Source of the DNA: an uncultured Acidobacteriia bacterium
GTDB taxonomy: Bacteria; Acidobacteriota; Terriglobia; Bryobacterales; Bryobacteraceae
Reading direction: 5' to 3'
NCBI GenBank assembly: GCA_903875575.1
Contig: CAIQWJ010000018.1
Span: forward strand, 123,112-187,111
DNA length: 64,000 nucleotides
A program made the position numbers and the translations under genes. The first letter of the stretch is position 1; the number at the start of each line of letters is the position of its first letter. Under the pieces are notes generated by a model that was given only the letters and a program-made list of their open reading frames with translations, did no database searches and was not told the DNA's origin. Shown here piece by piece: positions 17,051 to 29,317 of the stretch.

Positions 17051-18022
17051 ATGCAGAAGCCCGCGTTTGATCCCGGCCTGACCAGACAATTCGGTGCTCC
17101 ATTGCGCCGCGCCGTTAATAAAGACGGGTCCTTCAACGTCCGACGCACCGGCGTCAGCTGGCGTGCCTTCCACCCCTGGCTATATATCGTCCGCATGAGC
17201 TGGACGGGGTTCACCGCACTCGTACTCGGCTCCTATGTGGCGATCAACACGGCCTTTGCGCTCGCCTATTTCGTCATGAATGCCGACCAGGTAGCCGGCT
17301 CCGCCGCCGCCACCGAAGGCCGCCGGTTTTTCAATGATTTCTTCTTCAGCGCCCACACGCTCACCACAGTCGGTTACGGCAATCTGGCTCCGAACGGCAT
17401 TGCCGCAAACGTGTTTTCCACAGTGGAGGCGCTGATTGGGCTCATGGGTTTCGCCGTCATCACAGGACTCCTCGTCGCCCGCGCTTCCAAGCCGTCCGCA
17501 TCCATTGGCTACAGTGCCAACGCCATTGTGGCCCCCTATCAGAATGGCACCGCCATCATGTTTCGCATCGCCAACCAACGCTCCAATAATCTGATGGAAA
17601 TGGAGGCACGCGTAATGCTGATGACCGTCTCCGGAACCACTGGAAAGCCGGAACGCAAATTTGAAATGCTCACGCTCGAACGTGACACTGTCCTCTTTTT
17701 CCCCATCACCTGGACCATCGTCCACCCAATCGACGAATCCAGCCCGCTCTATGGCAAGACGCCTGAAGAAGTCAACCGCCTGCAGGCCGAACTCATCATC
17801 CTGATCAAAGGCTTCGACGAAACTTTCAGCCAGACTGTCCACAGCCGCCACTCCTATCGGCACGACGAGTTTGTCTGGGGAGCCAAATTCGATCAGGCCT
17901 TCCGCGTGGATCCCTCGGGCGATCTGTTGCTCGAAATCAATCGGCTGGGCGATCACTCGAAGACGGAGAACTTTTCTGTGAGCCGGATGTCGCGCGAAGA
18001 CGAGCCTACGCGCACGTCATAA
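17051..18022 (+). CDS. Inward-rectifier-type potassium channel (KirBac family)
   Basis: The 323-aa product has the KirBac layout. A slide-helix region (FHPWLYIVRMSW) leads to TM1, a pore helix and selectivity filter HTLTTVGYGNLAPNG, TM2 (VEALIGLMGFAVITGLLVAR), then a beta-rich cytoplasmic domain with FRIANQRSNNLMEMEARVML, PLTWT-type segment FFPITWTIVHPIDESSPL, and HSYRHDEFVWGAKF. It should form a tetrameric K+ channel gated by its cytoplasmic domain or lipids. ATG 17051 is chosen; the upstream in-frame start adds no family match. Its 3' end overlaps the convergent GH3 gene by 70 bp. Confidence 0.92.
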   Translation: MQKPAFDPGLTRQFGAPLRRAVNKDGSFNVRRTGVSWRAFHPWLYIVRMSWTGFTALVLGSYVAINTAFALAYFVMNADQVAGSAAATEGRRFFNDFFFSAHTLTTVGYGNLAPNGIAANVFSTVEALIGLMGFAVITGLLVARASKPSASIGYSANAIVAPYQNGTAIMFRIANQRSNNLMEMEARVMLMTVSGTTGKPERKFEMLTLERDTVLFFPITWTIVHPIDESSPLYGKTPEEVNRLQAELIILIKGFDETFSQTVHSRHSYRHDEFVWGAKFDQAFRVDPSGDLLLEINRLGDHSKTENFSVSRMSREDEPTRTS

Positions 18023-19857
18023 AGGGCCCGATCCTGTATCCACTCCTGCCGTTGCTCGTTGAAATGAGATGTCGCCGCCGGTGGCAGCACGAAGCGGACC
18101 CGTCGGGACTCGCCTGGCTTCAGTTCCACCTGCTCGAAGGCCCGCAGTTCCTGCTCCGGCCGCTCCACTTCGGACTTTGTGGCGTGCAGATACAATTGCA
18201 CCGTTTCCTTGCCTGGTCTCGAACCTGTATTCCAAATGGTGACGCTGACTTCCGCAATTTGGGTTGCCAGCACCTGCGAGGGGCTCACCCGGAGATTACT
18301 GTAGTTGAAAGATGTGTAGGTGAGTCCCGAGCCGAAGGCGAATTGGGGGGTGATTCCCTGGTGGTCGAAATGTCTGTATCCGGTGTACAAGCCTGAATTG
18401 TCCGCAGGTCCCGGTGCATCTTCCGTTCGGGCGGGGAATGTGACGGGCAACCGGCCGGAGGGACTCACCACACCGGTCAGAATGTCCGCGATGGCGTTGC
18501 CGCCTTCTTCGCCGGGGAACCACGCCTGCAGTACGGCGGGAACCTCCCCCAGCCACTGGCCCATCACGAAAGGCGAGCCGCTGATGCCGACCACTATCGT
18601 ATGTGGGTTGGCCTTTGCGACAGCCGCAATCAGTTCGTTCTGCCCAGCCGGCAGGTTGAGCGATGGGCGGTCGCGGCTCTCCGCCTCGGTGGCAGCCCCC
18701 GTACCCACGAAGACGATCGCCACATCGGCACCGCGGGCGACGTTGGCAGCTTCGGCCGGCGAATCAGGAGCGGTCTCCACTTTTGATCCGAACACCGCGC
18801 GGAGCGCTTCGAGCGGCGTCGCCGAATAGCGACCTGCCACGGTAAAATTGCCTCCCGCCATTCTGTTTACCGACGCGTTCGGCCCCAACACCGCGAGAGA
18901 GCGCAGTTTCGCAGGGTCCAGCGGCAGCAGCGCACCCTCATTCTTCAGCAGCACAATGCTTTGCGCGGCGGCGGCTCTGGCCACCGCCCGATGCGCGGGT
19001 GCTTCGATGTCGCCGGATACCCGCGTTTCGCGATCAAAAGCCCCGCTGGCGAAAAATGCCCTCATGATGCCGCGTACCTGCTCGTCGAGCAGCACACCAT
19101 CACCGACGCCAACATCCGCTCCCGTGGGAACCGCCACGAAGCCGCGCAGGCCGAACTGCCCCGCAAGGTCGCCGCCGATGAATGCGGTAGCAGATGTGCC
19201 CGCGGCAGGCAGCACCGACCAGACACCGGCTTCGCCTACAGCAGCCTCAAAAGGCCGCAAATCCAATTCCCGGGCCACGCGGCTCTCCGGCGAACCATCG
19301 CCAAACATGGCGGTTGCAATGACGCCTTCGCCCTGTGCCCCGCTCACGTAGCTTTTCACCATCTGCATTGCGAGATACGGATCCTCCCCATAGCTCTCAA
19401 ACATTCGACCGCTAAGAGGCGACCTGGCAATGGTCGCCAGTGGCCCCAGCACCTGTCCGCGTCCCAGCGCCATGGCCTGACGGGCGATCACCACGGCAAC
19501 CTGTTCCATCAGGCCCGGATTCCAGGTGGCTGCCATTCCGATATTGGCGGGAAACGCGGTGGCGACGACAGGACTATCCTGCACATCCTTCGCGCTGATC
19601 CCCATCGCGCCCTGAACGACACCGAGCGGCGGTATCCCTAACCGGTCATTGCCAGGATAGGAGAGGCCGCGCACTCCCCGGACCAGTTCAACCTTCTCGT
19701 TCGTCTTCATCCGCCAGATCAGATCGTCAATGCGGCGCTCCACGGGTGACTTCGGATTTCGGAAGGTGGAGGTAATCTTCGGCGTGTCCGAGCAGGCAAG
19801 ATTGAGCAGGGCAGCGAGGAGCGGTATTGCGGCAACGATCTGAGAACGAGGCTTCAC
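17953..19857 (-). CDS. Glycoside hydrolase family 3-like protein, probably catalytically inactive
   Basis: The 634-aa product has an N-terminal export signal ending in a Cys (possible lipoprotein), the GH3 N-terminal barrel (RIDDLIWRMKTNEKVELVRG, LGPLATIARSPLSGRMFESY), the GH3 C-terminal domain (SIVLLKNEGALLPLDP, WFPGEEGGNAIADILTG) and a fibronectin III-like end (GKETVQLYLH). The substrate-binding KHF motif after GVIAT is replaced by AMF, and the GF-V-V-S-D-W segment with the nucleophile Asp reads GFVAVPTGAD. The region between them is shortened. It is therefore likely a pseudo-enzyme, perhaps carbohydrate binding. Confidence 0.88.
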   Translation of the reverse strand: MKPRSQIVAAIPLLAALLNLACSDTPKITSTFRNPKSPVERRIDDLIWRMKTNEKVELVRGVRGLSYPGNDRLGIPPLGVVQGAMGISAKDVQDSPVVATAFPANIGMAATWNPGLMEQVAVVIARQAMALGRGQVLGPLATIARSPLSGRMFESYGEDPYLAMQMVKSYVSGAQGEGVIATAMFGDGSPESRVARELDLRPFEAAVGEAGVWSVLPAAGTSATAFIGGDLAGQFGLRGFVAVPTGADVGVGDGVLLDEQVRGIMRAFFASGAFDRETRVSGDIEAPAHRAVARAAAAQSIVLLKNEGALLPLDPAKLRSLAVLGPNASVNRMAGGNFTVAGRYSATPLEALRAVFGSKVETAPDSPAEAANVARGADVAIVFVGTGAATEAESRDRPSLNLPAGQNELIAAVAKANPHTIVVGISGSPFVMGQWLGEVPAVLQAWFPGEEGGNAIADILTGVVSPSGRLPVTFPARTEDAPGPADNSGLYTGYRHFDHQGITPQFAFGSGLTYTSFNYSNLRVSPSQVLATQIAEVSVTIWNTGSRPGKETVQLYLHATKSEVERPEQELRAFEQVELKPGESRRVRFVLPPAATSHFNEQRQEWIQDRALYDVRVGSSSRDIRLTEKFSVFE

Positions 19858-19927
19858 GGAATCTTCTAGGTTACGGCATTGCTGTTTCCCCGGCGCCCCG
19901 GCAGCGCACGTCTATCATGTAAAGGTG

Positions 19928-20983
19928 ATGCGATTTGCCCGGGCCGGTAACATGGCCGCGATATGGATACTCGGCGTTTTGTCCGTAACTGCTGTTCGGG
20001 CGGCCGACGCGATTCCCCGCGACTGGACCCGGCACCCTGCGATCGTCCAGGTCGACCGTCAACCTGAACGTCTTTTTGCCATCGGAGACGTTCATGGCGA
20101 TTACAAACGCCTTGTCGCCCTGCTTCGCCGTGCGGCGCTGATCAGCCCGAAGCTCGGGCGGCCCGAAACGGTTCAGTGGACAGGCGGCAATGCGGTTTTG
20201 GTCCAGACCGGCGACATGATCGACAAAGGCCCGCACTCCGTTGACGTGCTTCGGTTCATGGCAGCGCTGCGGCGATCAGCCGCCGCCAACGGAGGCCAGG
20301 TGGTGGTCACGATGGGCAATCACGAGGCCGAGTTCCTTGGTGGCCCCAACGTAGACAAGGCCAAAGACTTCATCGCAGACCTCAAGCGCAAACACATCGC
20401 GGTTGATGACGTGGTGCACTGTAAGAGCGATCTCGGTGAGTTTCTGTGTGGCCTGCCGTTTGGGGCTCGTGTGGGCGATTGGTTCTTTTCTCACGGCGGC
20501 AACAACTCCGGCATGACCGTTGCGCAGCTATCCCGCGCGCTTGAACAGGGAGTCGACAAAGAGGGCTATGCCGCGAAGGTTCTGATGGATCCCAACTCGT
20601 TGCTGGAAGCCAGGCTGGGCGAAGGCAAGGTCTGGTTCCATCCTTCGGAGAAGAGCCCTGACGCGAAGAAGTCCGAGCGCGAAATCCTGACGGCTGACGC
20701 CGCGGCGCTGGGCGTCAAACACATGGTGCAGGGGCACCAGCCGGGTGAAGTCGCTTTTGCCGATGGCCAGCAGAGGCACAAGGGCGAAATGTTTCAGCGC
20801 TGGAGTCTGCTGTTCCTGATCGATACGGGCATGAGCCGTCAGATCAAAGACAGCAAAGGTGCCATACTGCGCGTCATTCAGAACAAAGACGTGACGGCAG
20901 TTTGCCCCGGTGGTCTGGAGACGAAGTTGTGGGACGAAGCCTCCCAACCGGACTACGGTCGCGCCGCGCCCTGCCTGCGGTAA
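19928..20983 (+). CDS. Exported PPP-family metallophosphatase (Shewanella-like type)
   Basis: The 351-aa product has a signal peptide and all PPP metallophosphatase motifs in order: FAIGDVHGDYKRL, QTGDMIDKGPHS, TMGNHEAEFL, the WFFSHGGNNSG motif, and a late MVQGHQP His. These ligate two metal ions. The closest known group by motif spacing is the Shewanella-like phosphatases; substrate unknown. ATG 19928 follows AAAGG; an adjacent GTG is possible. fdhF-like gene begins 6 bp downstream, so they may be cotranscribed. Confidence 0.88.
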   Translation: MRFARAGNMAAIWILGVLSVTAVRAADAIPRDWTRHPAIVQVDRQPERLFAIGDVHGDYKRLVALLRRAALISPKLGRPETVQWTGGNAVLVQTGDMIDKGPHSVDVLRFMAALRRSAAANGGQVVVTMGNHEAEFLGGPNVDKAKDFIADLKRKHIAVDDVVHCKSDLGEFLCGLPFGARVGDWFFSHGGNNSGMTVAQLSRALEQGVDKEGYAAKVLMDPNSLLEARLGEGKVWFHPSEKSPDAKKSEREILTADAAALGVKHMVQGHQPGEVAFADGQQRHKGEMFQRWSLLFLIDTGMSRQIKDSKGAILRVIQNKDVTAVCPGGLETKLWDEASQPDYGRAAPCLR

Positions 20984-20989
20984 ACGGAA

Positions 20990-23892
<2,903 letters not shown>

Positions 23893-23896
<4 letters not shown>

Positions 23897-24681
23897 ATCC
23901 TGCCTGCGCTCAACTGGCGGTTCTCCGGTTCGGATCCGACGGTGTTTCCACATCATCAGACTCCGTCGCAGTAGAAGCCCCTCTGGAAATCCTCGTTGGC
24001 GAGCGCCACCTCGCCATGACCATGCGTACTCCCGGTCACGATGAAGAGCTCGCCGCCGGTTTCCTTTTCACGGAAGGTCTGGTACAACATCGGAACCAGA
24101 TCAGATCCCTCACTGGGGCGGGGAACCGCGTCGTCGTCGAAACCGCTGCGCCCCTGCCTGTTCTACCCGCCCGGCAGTTTACTATGACTTCCGCCTGTGG
24201 TGTTTGTGGGAAGACCTCGGTTGAAGATCTCTTCAGCTCAGGCAAACAACCCATTCCGCAGGATGTATTCACCATCCATTCGGACACCCTGCGCACCCTG
24301 CCGGAAGTTCTCCGTCAATCACAGACTGGATTTCACCAGACCGGCGGCCTCCATGCCGCAGGCCTTTTTGACGCCCAGGGCAGGGCCATCCTGGTCCGCG
24401 AAGACGTGGGCCGTCACAACGCGGTCGATAAACTCATCGGCTCGCTCTTTCTCACCGGCTTACTTCCCGCGCAGAAGCACATCCTCCTTGTAAGCAGTCG
24501 TGCCAGTTTTGAACTCGTCCAAAAGTCCGGCATAGCAGGCATCCCCATGCTGGCGGCCATCGGTGCTCCTTCCACCCTCGCTGTGGAAACAGCGCAGCGT
24601 TTCGGGATCACGCTGGCCGGTTTCCTCCGCGAAGACCGTTTCAACGTCTATGCGGGCGAACACCGGATCGTCCACTCCTGA
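23893..24681 (+). CDS. fdhD: FdhD sulfurtransferase for formate dehydrogenase
   Basis: FdhD takes sulfur from IscS to the molybdenum cofactor of formate dehydrogenase. The 262-aa product shows EAPLEILVGERHLAMTMRTP, GHDEELAAGFLFTEGLV, the essential SACGVCGKTS motif with two Cys, GGLHAAGLFDAQG, and EDVGRHNAVDKLIG. The overlap with the dehydrogenase gene supports a common transcript and stoichiometric supply. Confidence 0.95.
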
Positions 24682-24728
24682 AGCAGTCTTTCGGACACCC
24701 GGCACACGCTACAATGAAATGACCAACG

Positions 24729-26183
24729 ATGATCCCCAATGTGATCCCGGAAGGTCTGACCTTCGACGACGTCCTCCTCGTTCCTGCCCACAGTGAACTT
24801 CTCCCTGGAGAAGCGGACACCCGAACGAATCTCACCCGCGGCATTCCTCTGAATATCCCCATTGTCAGTTCCGCAATGGATACGGTCACCGAATCTCATC
24901 TGGCCATTGCGCTCGCGCAGCAGGGCGGGGTGGGCTTCATCCATCGCAACATGTCCATCGAGAAGCAGGCCGAAGAAGTCGACCGCGTGAAGCGCAGTGA
25001 AAGCGGCATGATCGTCGATCCCGTCACCATCGCGCCGGATAAGAAGATCTCCGATGCTCTCGACCTGATGCAGCGCTACCGCATCTCCGGTGTTCCCGTC
25101 ACGAAGGGCGGTATCCTGGTTGGCATTCTCACCAACCGCGATCTGCGCTTCGAGACTCGCTTTGACCTCCCCATCGCGGACGTCATGACGAAAGAGAACC
25201 TCATCACGGTTCCTGTGGGCACCACGCTCGAAGAAGCCGAAGCCATCCTCCACAAGCATCGCGTAGAAAAGCTGCTCGTCGTTGACGACCACTACGTCCT
25301 GAAGGGCCTCATCACCGTCAAGGACATTCAGAAGAAACTGAAATACCCGAATGCCGCCAAGGACGAGCAGGGTCGCCTGCGCTGTGGCGTGGCCATCGGG
25401 GCCACCGGCGATTTTCTGGAACGTGCCATGGAACTGGTTTCGAAAAAGGCCGACGTTCTGGCCATCGACACCGCCCACGCCCATAGCCTCCGCGTCCTCG
25501 AAGCCGTCAAGGCCATCAAGAAGGCAATGCCTTCCGTTCAACTGATCGCTGGCAATGTCGGCACTTATGAAGGTGCAAAGGCCCTGATCGATCTGGGAGT
25601 AGACGGCATCAAAGTAGGCATCGGTCCCGGCTCCATCTGCACCACCCGCATCGTTTCGGGTGCTGGTGTTCCGCAGATTACCGCCATCGCAGCCTGCAGT
25701 CGTGCGGCCCGCGAGGGTGGAGTGCCGCTCATCGCCGATGGCGGCGTCAAGTTCTCGGGCGACGTCACGAAGGCCATCGCGGCCGGTGCTGATGTCGTCA
25801 TGATCGGCAGCCTTCTGGCCGGCACCGACGAAAGCCCGGGCGAAACGATTCTCTACCAGGGCCGCACCTTCAAGACTTATCGCGGTATGGGTTCTCTGGG
25901 GGCCATGGCTTCCGGCAAGACGGACCGTTACGGTCTTGACCCTACCCAGAAACTGGTGCCAGAAGGCATCGAGGGTCGCGTTGCCTCCAAGGGCCCGCTA
26001 TCCGACCTCGTCTATCAACTTGTCGGCGGCCTCCGCGCCGGCATGGGCTACTGTGGCTGCTGGACCATCCCCCAGTTGCAAAAGGAAGCAACTTTTGTTC
26101 GCGTATCCCCGGCCGGTCTGCGCGAGAGCCACGTTCACGACGTCATCATCACCAAGGAAGCGCCCAATTACCGCGTGGAATAA
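24729..26183 (+). CDS. guaB: IMP dehydrogenase
   Basis: GuaB converts IMP to XMP, the committed step of GMP synthesis. The 484-aa product has [17 protein letters not shown], two CBS domains at about residues 95-205, the catalytic loop [17 protein letters not shown] with the active Cys, the [20 protein letters not shown] strand, and the flap [11 protein letters not shown]. Length and order are canonical. It may be followed in the same transcript by the DUF192 gene 3 bp later. Confidence 0.96.
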   Translation: MIPNVIPEGLTFDDVLLVPAHSELLPGEADTRTNLTRGIPLNIPIVSSAMDTVTESHLAIALAQQGGVGFIHRNMSIEKQAEEVDRVKRSESGMIVDPVTIAPDKKISDALDLMQRYRISGVPVTKGGILVGILTNRDLRFETRFDLPIADVMTKENLITVPVGTTLEEAEAILHKHRVEKLLVVDDHYVLKGLITVKDIQKKLKYPNAAKDEQGRLRCGVAIGATGDFLERAMELVSKKADVLAIDTAHAHSLRVLEAVKAIKKAMPSVQLIAGNVGTYEGAKALIDLGVDGIKVGIGPGSICTTRIVSGAGVPQITAIAACSRAAREGGVPLIADGGVKFSGDVTKAIAAGADVVMIGSLLAGTDESPGETILYQGRTFKTYRGMGSLGAMASGKTDRYGLDPTQKLVPEGIEGRVASKGPLSDLVYQLVGGLRAGMGYCGCWTIPQLQKEATFVRVSPAGLRESHVHDVIITKEAPNYRVE

Positions 26184-26186
26184 CGG

Positions 26187-26540
26187 ATGCTCTATCGCCT
26201 TCGCAACCTGACCCGCAATTCCATTCTCGGTGCCGCAATCGATGTCGCCGATACCAGCTTAAAGCGGCGAACCGGCCTGCTCAAGCATACCGAATTGCGC
26301 CCCGGCGAGGGCCTGTGGATTGTGCCCTGCGAAAGCGTGCACACCTTCTTCATGAAGTTCGCCCTCGACCTCGTTTATCTTGACAGAAAACACGTCGTGC
26401 GCAAAGCGGTGTCAAACGTCGCGCCCTGGCGGGCCTCAATATGCCTCTCAGCGCACTCTATTGTAGAACTGCCAGCTGGCACCATTGCCGCTACCTGCAC
26501 CGCCAAAGGCGACCAGTTGGCCCTCGAAAAAATCGGGTAA
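26187..26540 (+). CDS. DUF192 family protein
   Basis: The 117-aa product matches DUF192: DTSLKRRTGLLKHTELRPGE, then the ESVHTFFMKFALDLVYLD strand that is the family signature, then the late ELPAGTIAA. Function unknown, commonly encoded next to housekeeping genes. It lacks the signal peptide that many members have. Starts 3 bp after guaB. Confidence 0.88.
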   Translation: MLYRLRNLTRNSILGAAIDVADTSLKRRTGLLKHTELRPGEGLWIVPCESVHTFFMKFALDLVYLDRKHVVRKAVSNVAPWRASICLSAHSIVELPAGTIAATCTAKGDQLALEKIG

Positions 26541-26624
26541 TTTCGATCTCTTTGGTTATCTCGGCCCCCGAAATTAACCTCCGATAACTTGTGCCTGCAA
26601 TTCCTTCGCCTTAGAATCGAATGC

Positions 26625-26882
26625 GTGGAGCACTCTGTTAATCTCTCCGAACTTCAGTACGTTGTCGGCAAGTACGTCGACCAGTACAACCTCCTTGTTG
26701 CGGGAGGCCCCTTGGCGGCAGCCGGTGTTATCCGGACCTTTGTCGGTAAGAGCAAAGTCATGAGTATCGCCATGGGCGGTGGAATTGCCTGGCTCGCGGT
26801 TCAGGAAATCTCCGGTCCCATGAAGGGCCTCATTGAGGACCAGTTCGGCTACCTGCAGCAAATCTTTGGAATGTTTAAATGA
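26625..26882 (+). CDS. Hypothetical small protein with one hydrophobic segment
   Basis: The 85-aa product has an N-terminal helix (VNLSELQYVVGKYVDQYNLL) and a Gly-rich hydrophobic region around KSKVMSIAMGGGIAWLAV. No known domain. I prefer GTG 26625 over the upstream in-frame start because upstream residues look like spacer. The end overlaps the next gene by ATGA, so the pair is coupled. The 48-bp gap before it holds a short inverted repeat (AATTTCG...CGAAATT). Confidence 0.55.
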   Translation: MEHSVNLSELQYVVGKYVDQYNLLVAGGPLAAAGVIRTFVGKSKVMSIAMGGGIAWLAVQEISGPMKGLIEDQFGYLQQIFGMFK

Positions 26883-27127
26883 CCCACTCGCCGTTCTTTC
26901 AAATTCAGGGCAAGATGATTCGCCTGGACTCGATCGCCTATGTTGATTTTCTCGATTCCGGCCGCGCCATGATTTTCATGCGTGGGCTGACTCAGGAAAA
27001 GCAGAATATTGCCGTGGATCCTGCCGACACAATCCGCCTCCGTGCGATTCTTGAGCGCTACGAGGACCCCGAAGTCATCCCGGAACCGTCGCTCCCTAAA
27101 TCCCCAGAAAATCGGCGATGGTCTTAG
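26879..27127 (+). CDS. Hypothetical small soluble protein
   Basis: The 82-aa product is beta-rich (FFQIQGKMIRLDSIAYVDFL, then MIFMRGLTQEKQNIAVDP) followed by a helix RLRAILERYED and a Pro-rich tail. Strand pattern suggests a small PH- or Sm-like barrel, but I have no family. It is coupled to the previous gene by a 4-bp overlap and its 3' end overlaps the convergent ydcF-like gene by 32 bp. Confidence 0.6.
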   Translation: MTHSPFFQIQGKMIRLDSIAYVDFLDSGRAMIFMRGLTQEKQNIAVDPADTIRLRAILERYEDPEVIPEPSLPKSPENRRWS

Positions 27128-27701
27128 TCGCCTCCATCAGGAAGACCTTGCGGCCTTCCCGGGTGACCCACCATTCACCGTCGCCCCACCGGACGTCGTT
27201 CGACCCAACGAAGTAAAAACTCATCTCCGGTGCCAGTCTGGCTCCCAGCCTGCGAAAGATTCGGCTGGCCCTTGCCGTGTGCCAGACTGTCGTGACCACA
27301 AGGACCCTGTGGAACCCTCGCTGTTGCAACTCCGCGATCGCCTTCCTGCCTTCTTCGAGCGTGCTCGATGCGCTCCATCGGGCTGCCATCAATGCATCCG
27401 GCGAATACCCCTGCTGGATAGCAAACTCCCTGGACAGCTCTGATTCAGACCTGCCGTACAGTCGGCCGCTGTTGCTGATGAAGACTTCGTGGGCAAAACC
27501 CTGCCGTGCCAGCTCAGCTCCCTTGAGAATCCGTTCCCCTCTCCAGTCGCCACCCAATACCAAAATGATGTCAGCGGCCACAGGTGGCCCGTCGTTCACA
27601 AACAGTGTCCCGGCCAGCCTGAGCAACGGGCTCGCAAACAGCCAGCAAAGGGCGATCAGGCAGAGCGTCACCCCAGGAACCCAGAGCTTCTTATTCCTCA
27701 C
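27096..27701 (-). CDS. YdcF-like (DUF218) protein
   Basis: The 201-aa product has one N-terminal membrane helix (VTLCLIALCWLFASPLLRLA) and a DUF218 domain: ADIILVLGGDWRGERILKGA, EVFISNSGRLYG, the STLEEGRKAIAEL helix and VVTTVWHTARASRIFRRLG. DUF218 proteins (YdcF, SanA) bind nucleotide-like ligands or act on envelope integrity; the exact role is unknown. Confidence 0.88.
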   Translation of the reverse strand: MRNKKLWVPGVTLCLIALCWLFASPLLRLAGTLFVNDGPPVAADIILVLGGDWRGERILKGAELARQGFAHEVFISNSGRLYGRSESELSREFAIQQGYSPDALMAARWSASSTLEEGRKAIAELQQRGFHRVLVVTTVWHTARASRIFRRLGARLAPEMSFYFVGSNDVRWGDGEWWVTREGRKVFLMEATKTIADFLGI

Positions 27702-27768
27702 CGTGACCAGCGTCCATTCCTAAAGGCCGGGTTCCCGCGCTCTACTGAATCCACCCTGACCGGCCTGC

Positions 27769-28320
27769 TCAGCGCTCTTCACCCGAATTTCGCGGATCAA
27801 TGTGGCCTACAGTCTTCAACAGGAAATACAGCCGTTCCACTTCCTCTTCATCCTCGGCCCGCAGCACCCGCTGGCGCGATGCCGGCAACTGGCGATTCTC
27901 TGGCTCGCCCCAAAACTGCCGGTATGGCACTCCATCAATCAGAGCCGAAGTTGACATCTGCCGGATAGTTCGCAGAACGTGCTTGCAGCAATCCACTTCG
28001 CCTGGATAGACGATCAGGATTCTCTCGTCGTCGAACAGCGTCAGTCGAACCACCAGCGGCGAGAGCCAACCCGTCCGGTCAACCCGCTGGATATCGTGCC
28101 ACGGAATCACTCGCTTGCCGATTTCGATATGGGCATCGTACACTCGAATCGCCGGCCGTAGCGCCATCGCCAGCAAAACCGCCGATGTCAGCAGAAAGAG
28201 TACCGCCGGAATCAGTAATCCGCGCGAGAACGCCAGGCCCAGCCACGCCGAACCCCCGGCGAGCGCCAGTGCAACTACCCCGAACGAAATGTAGTGGCGA
28301 GCTGGTACGTAACGTGTCAT
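27769..28320 (-). CDS. Membrane protein with PH-like domain
   Basis: The 183-aa product has two membrane helices at residues 12-50 and then a beta-rich PH-like segment: IRVYDAHIEIGKRVIPWHDI, SPLVVRLTLFDDERILIVYP. The C-terminus is charged. Proteins of this layout are common in Acidobacteria between lipid and envelope genes; no function is known. It sits 21 bp downstream of the pgsA-like gene on the same strand, so is likely in its operon. Confidence 0.65.
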   Translation of the reverse strand: MTRYVPARHYISFGVVALALAGGSAWLGLAFSRGLLIPAVLFLLTSAVLLAMALRPAIRVYDAHIEIGKRVIPWHDIQRVDRTGWLSPLVVRLTLFDDERILIVYPGEVDCCKHVLRTIRQMSTSALIDGVPYRQFWGEPENRQLPASRQRVLRAEDEEEVERLYFLLKTVGHIDPRNSGEER

Positions 28321-28341
28321 CCGAAAGAACCCTGCTTTTTA

Positions 28342-28920
28342 CTAGACTACTCCCCCATTATCCCCCGCGCAAGCCCTTCGTGAATGGCGCCACACCCGGA
28401 TACCCCGCACAGTGTAATCCCCCGCACTCATCCCGGCCAGTGCCACCACAAGCCAGACCAGCCCGTCGGCGATCGCCCCAAAAGTGGAATTGTGATAAGC
28501 ATGGGCGGCCGTAATGAAAACAACCGTCATGATCTGCGCAAAAGTGCTGGCTTTTCCCCAAACGCTCGGCTTCAGATCCCGGAACTTCGTGAATCGCAGC
28601 GCTATCCCGGAAAGTGCCAGGATCCACAAATCGCGCCCGAAAACCACGGCTACCACCCAGACCGGAATGGCATGTCCCAGCATCAGGCCGATATAAATGC
28701 TGCTCAGCAGCAGTTTGTCCGCCATCGGGTCCAGATACATCCCCACCCGCGACTCCGCGTGAAAGCGCCGCGCAATGTAACCGTCCATGGTGTCAGTAAA
28801 GGCCGCTGCTCCGAACGTCCAGCCAGCTACCATATATTCGCCGCGGGACAACTCAATCAGGATATACGGGGTCATCAGTACCCGCAGCATCGTGAAAAGA
28901 TTTGGAATCGTAAACCACAT
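28342..28920 (-). CDS. pgsA: CDP-alcohol phosphatidyltransferase (PgsA-like)
   Basis: The 192-aa product begins WFTIPNLFTMLRVLMTPYIL, typical of phosphatidylglycerophosphate synthase, and has the catalytic motif TMDGYIARRFHAESRVGMYL followed by DPMADKLL. It should transfer the phosphatidyl group from CDP-diacylglycerol to glycerol 3-phosphate. ATG 28920 gives the normal start; a GTG four codons earlier and an ATG at 28989 are alternatives. Cardiolipin-synthase-like (Pgs-type) acceptor use is also possible. Confidence 0.85.
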   Translation of the reverse strand: MWFTIPNLFTMLRVLMTPYILIELSRGEYMVAGWTFGAAAFTDTMDGYIARRFHAESRVGMYLDPMADKLLLSSIYIGLMLGHAIPVWVVAVVFGRDLWILALSGIALRFTKFRDLKPSVWGKASTFAQIMTVVFITAAHAYHNSTFGAIADGLVWLVVALAGMSAGDYTVRGIRVWRHSRRACAGDNGGVV

Positions 28921-29010
28921 ACCAGAGTTCACATGATACGGCACCCGCGGTCGCAACCGACGAATGGCTCCGGGTCGGGCCGGCCACAACAGCCATGATT
29001 AACTGAAAAC

Positions 29011-29268
29011 GTGGGCTTCGCACTCTGGATTGACCGGGAAACCGACCTTGCATGGGCGCAGGGCACCCACGAATATCGTCCGCTCGGTACCGCCGTTGTC
29101 TCGCGGTGGGACCAGTTCCGCCCCAGGGATTTTCGCCAAACTCGCCGACGTCCCGCCCACCTCGAATACTCCTTCGCCGGGTTCTACGGTTCGCTGGAAG
29201 AAGTGAACGTGACCATGCACTCCAAAAGGCGCTGGCGGCTGGCCTGGACTCCTGGTCACCTCCGCTAG
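29011..29268 (+). CDS. Small conserved-looking hypothetical protein
   Basis: The 85-aa product (GFALWIDRETDLAWAQGTHE, SRWDQFRPRDFRQTRRRPAH, FYGSLEEVN) has amphipathic composition and many aromatic residues, and codon use in keeping with the region. I believe similar short proteins occur in other Acidobacteria but cannot name a family. The GTG start lies near the pgsA-like gene's start on the other strand. Confidence 0.5.
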   Translation: MGFALWIDRETDLAWAQGTHEYRPLGTAVVSRWDQFRPRDFRQTRRRPAHLEYSFAGFYGSLEEVNVTMHSKRRWRLAWTPGHLR

Positions 29269-29317
29269 CTGCCGGTATGGCCACCCACGTGCCTGATAAC
29301 AGCGCGAGGGCAAAAAC

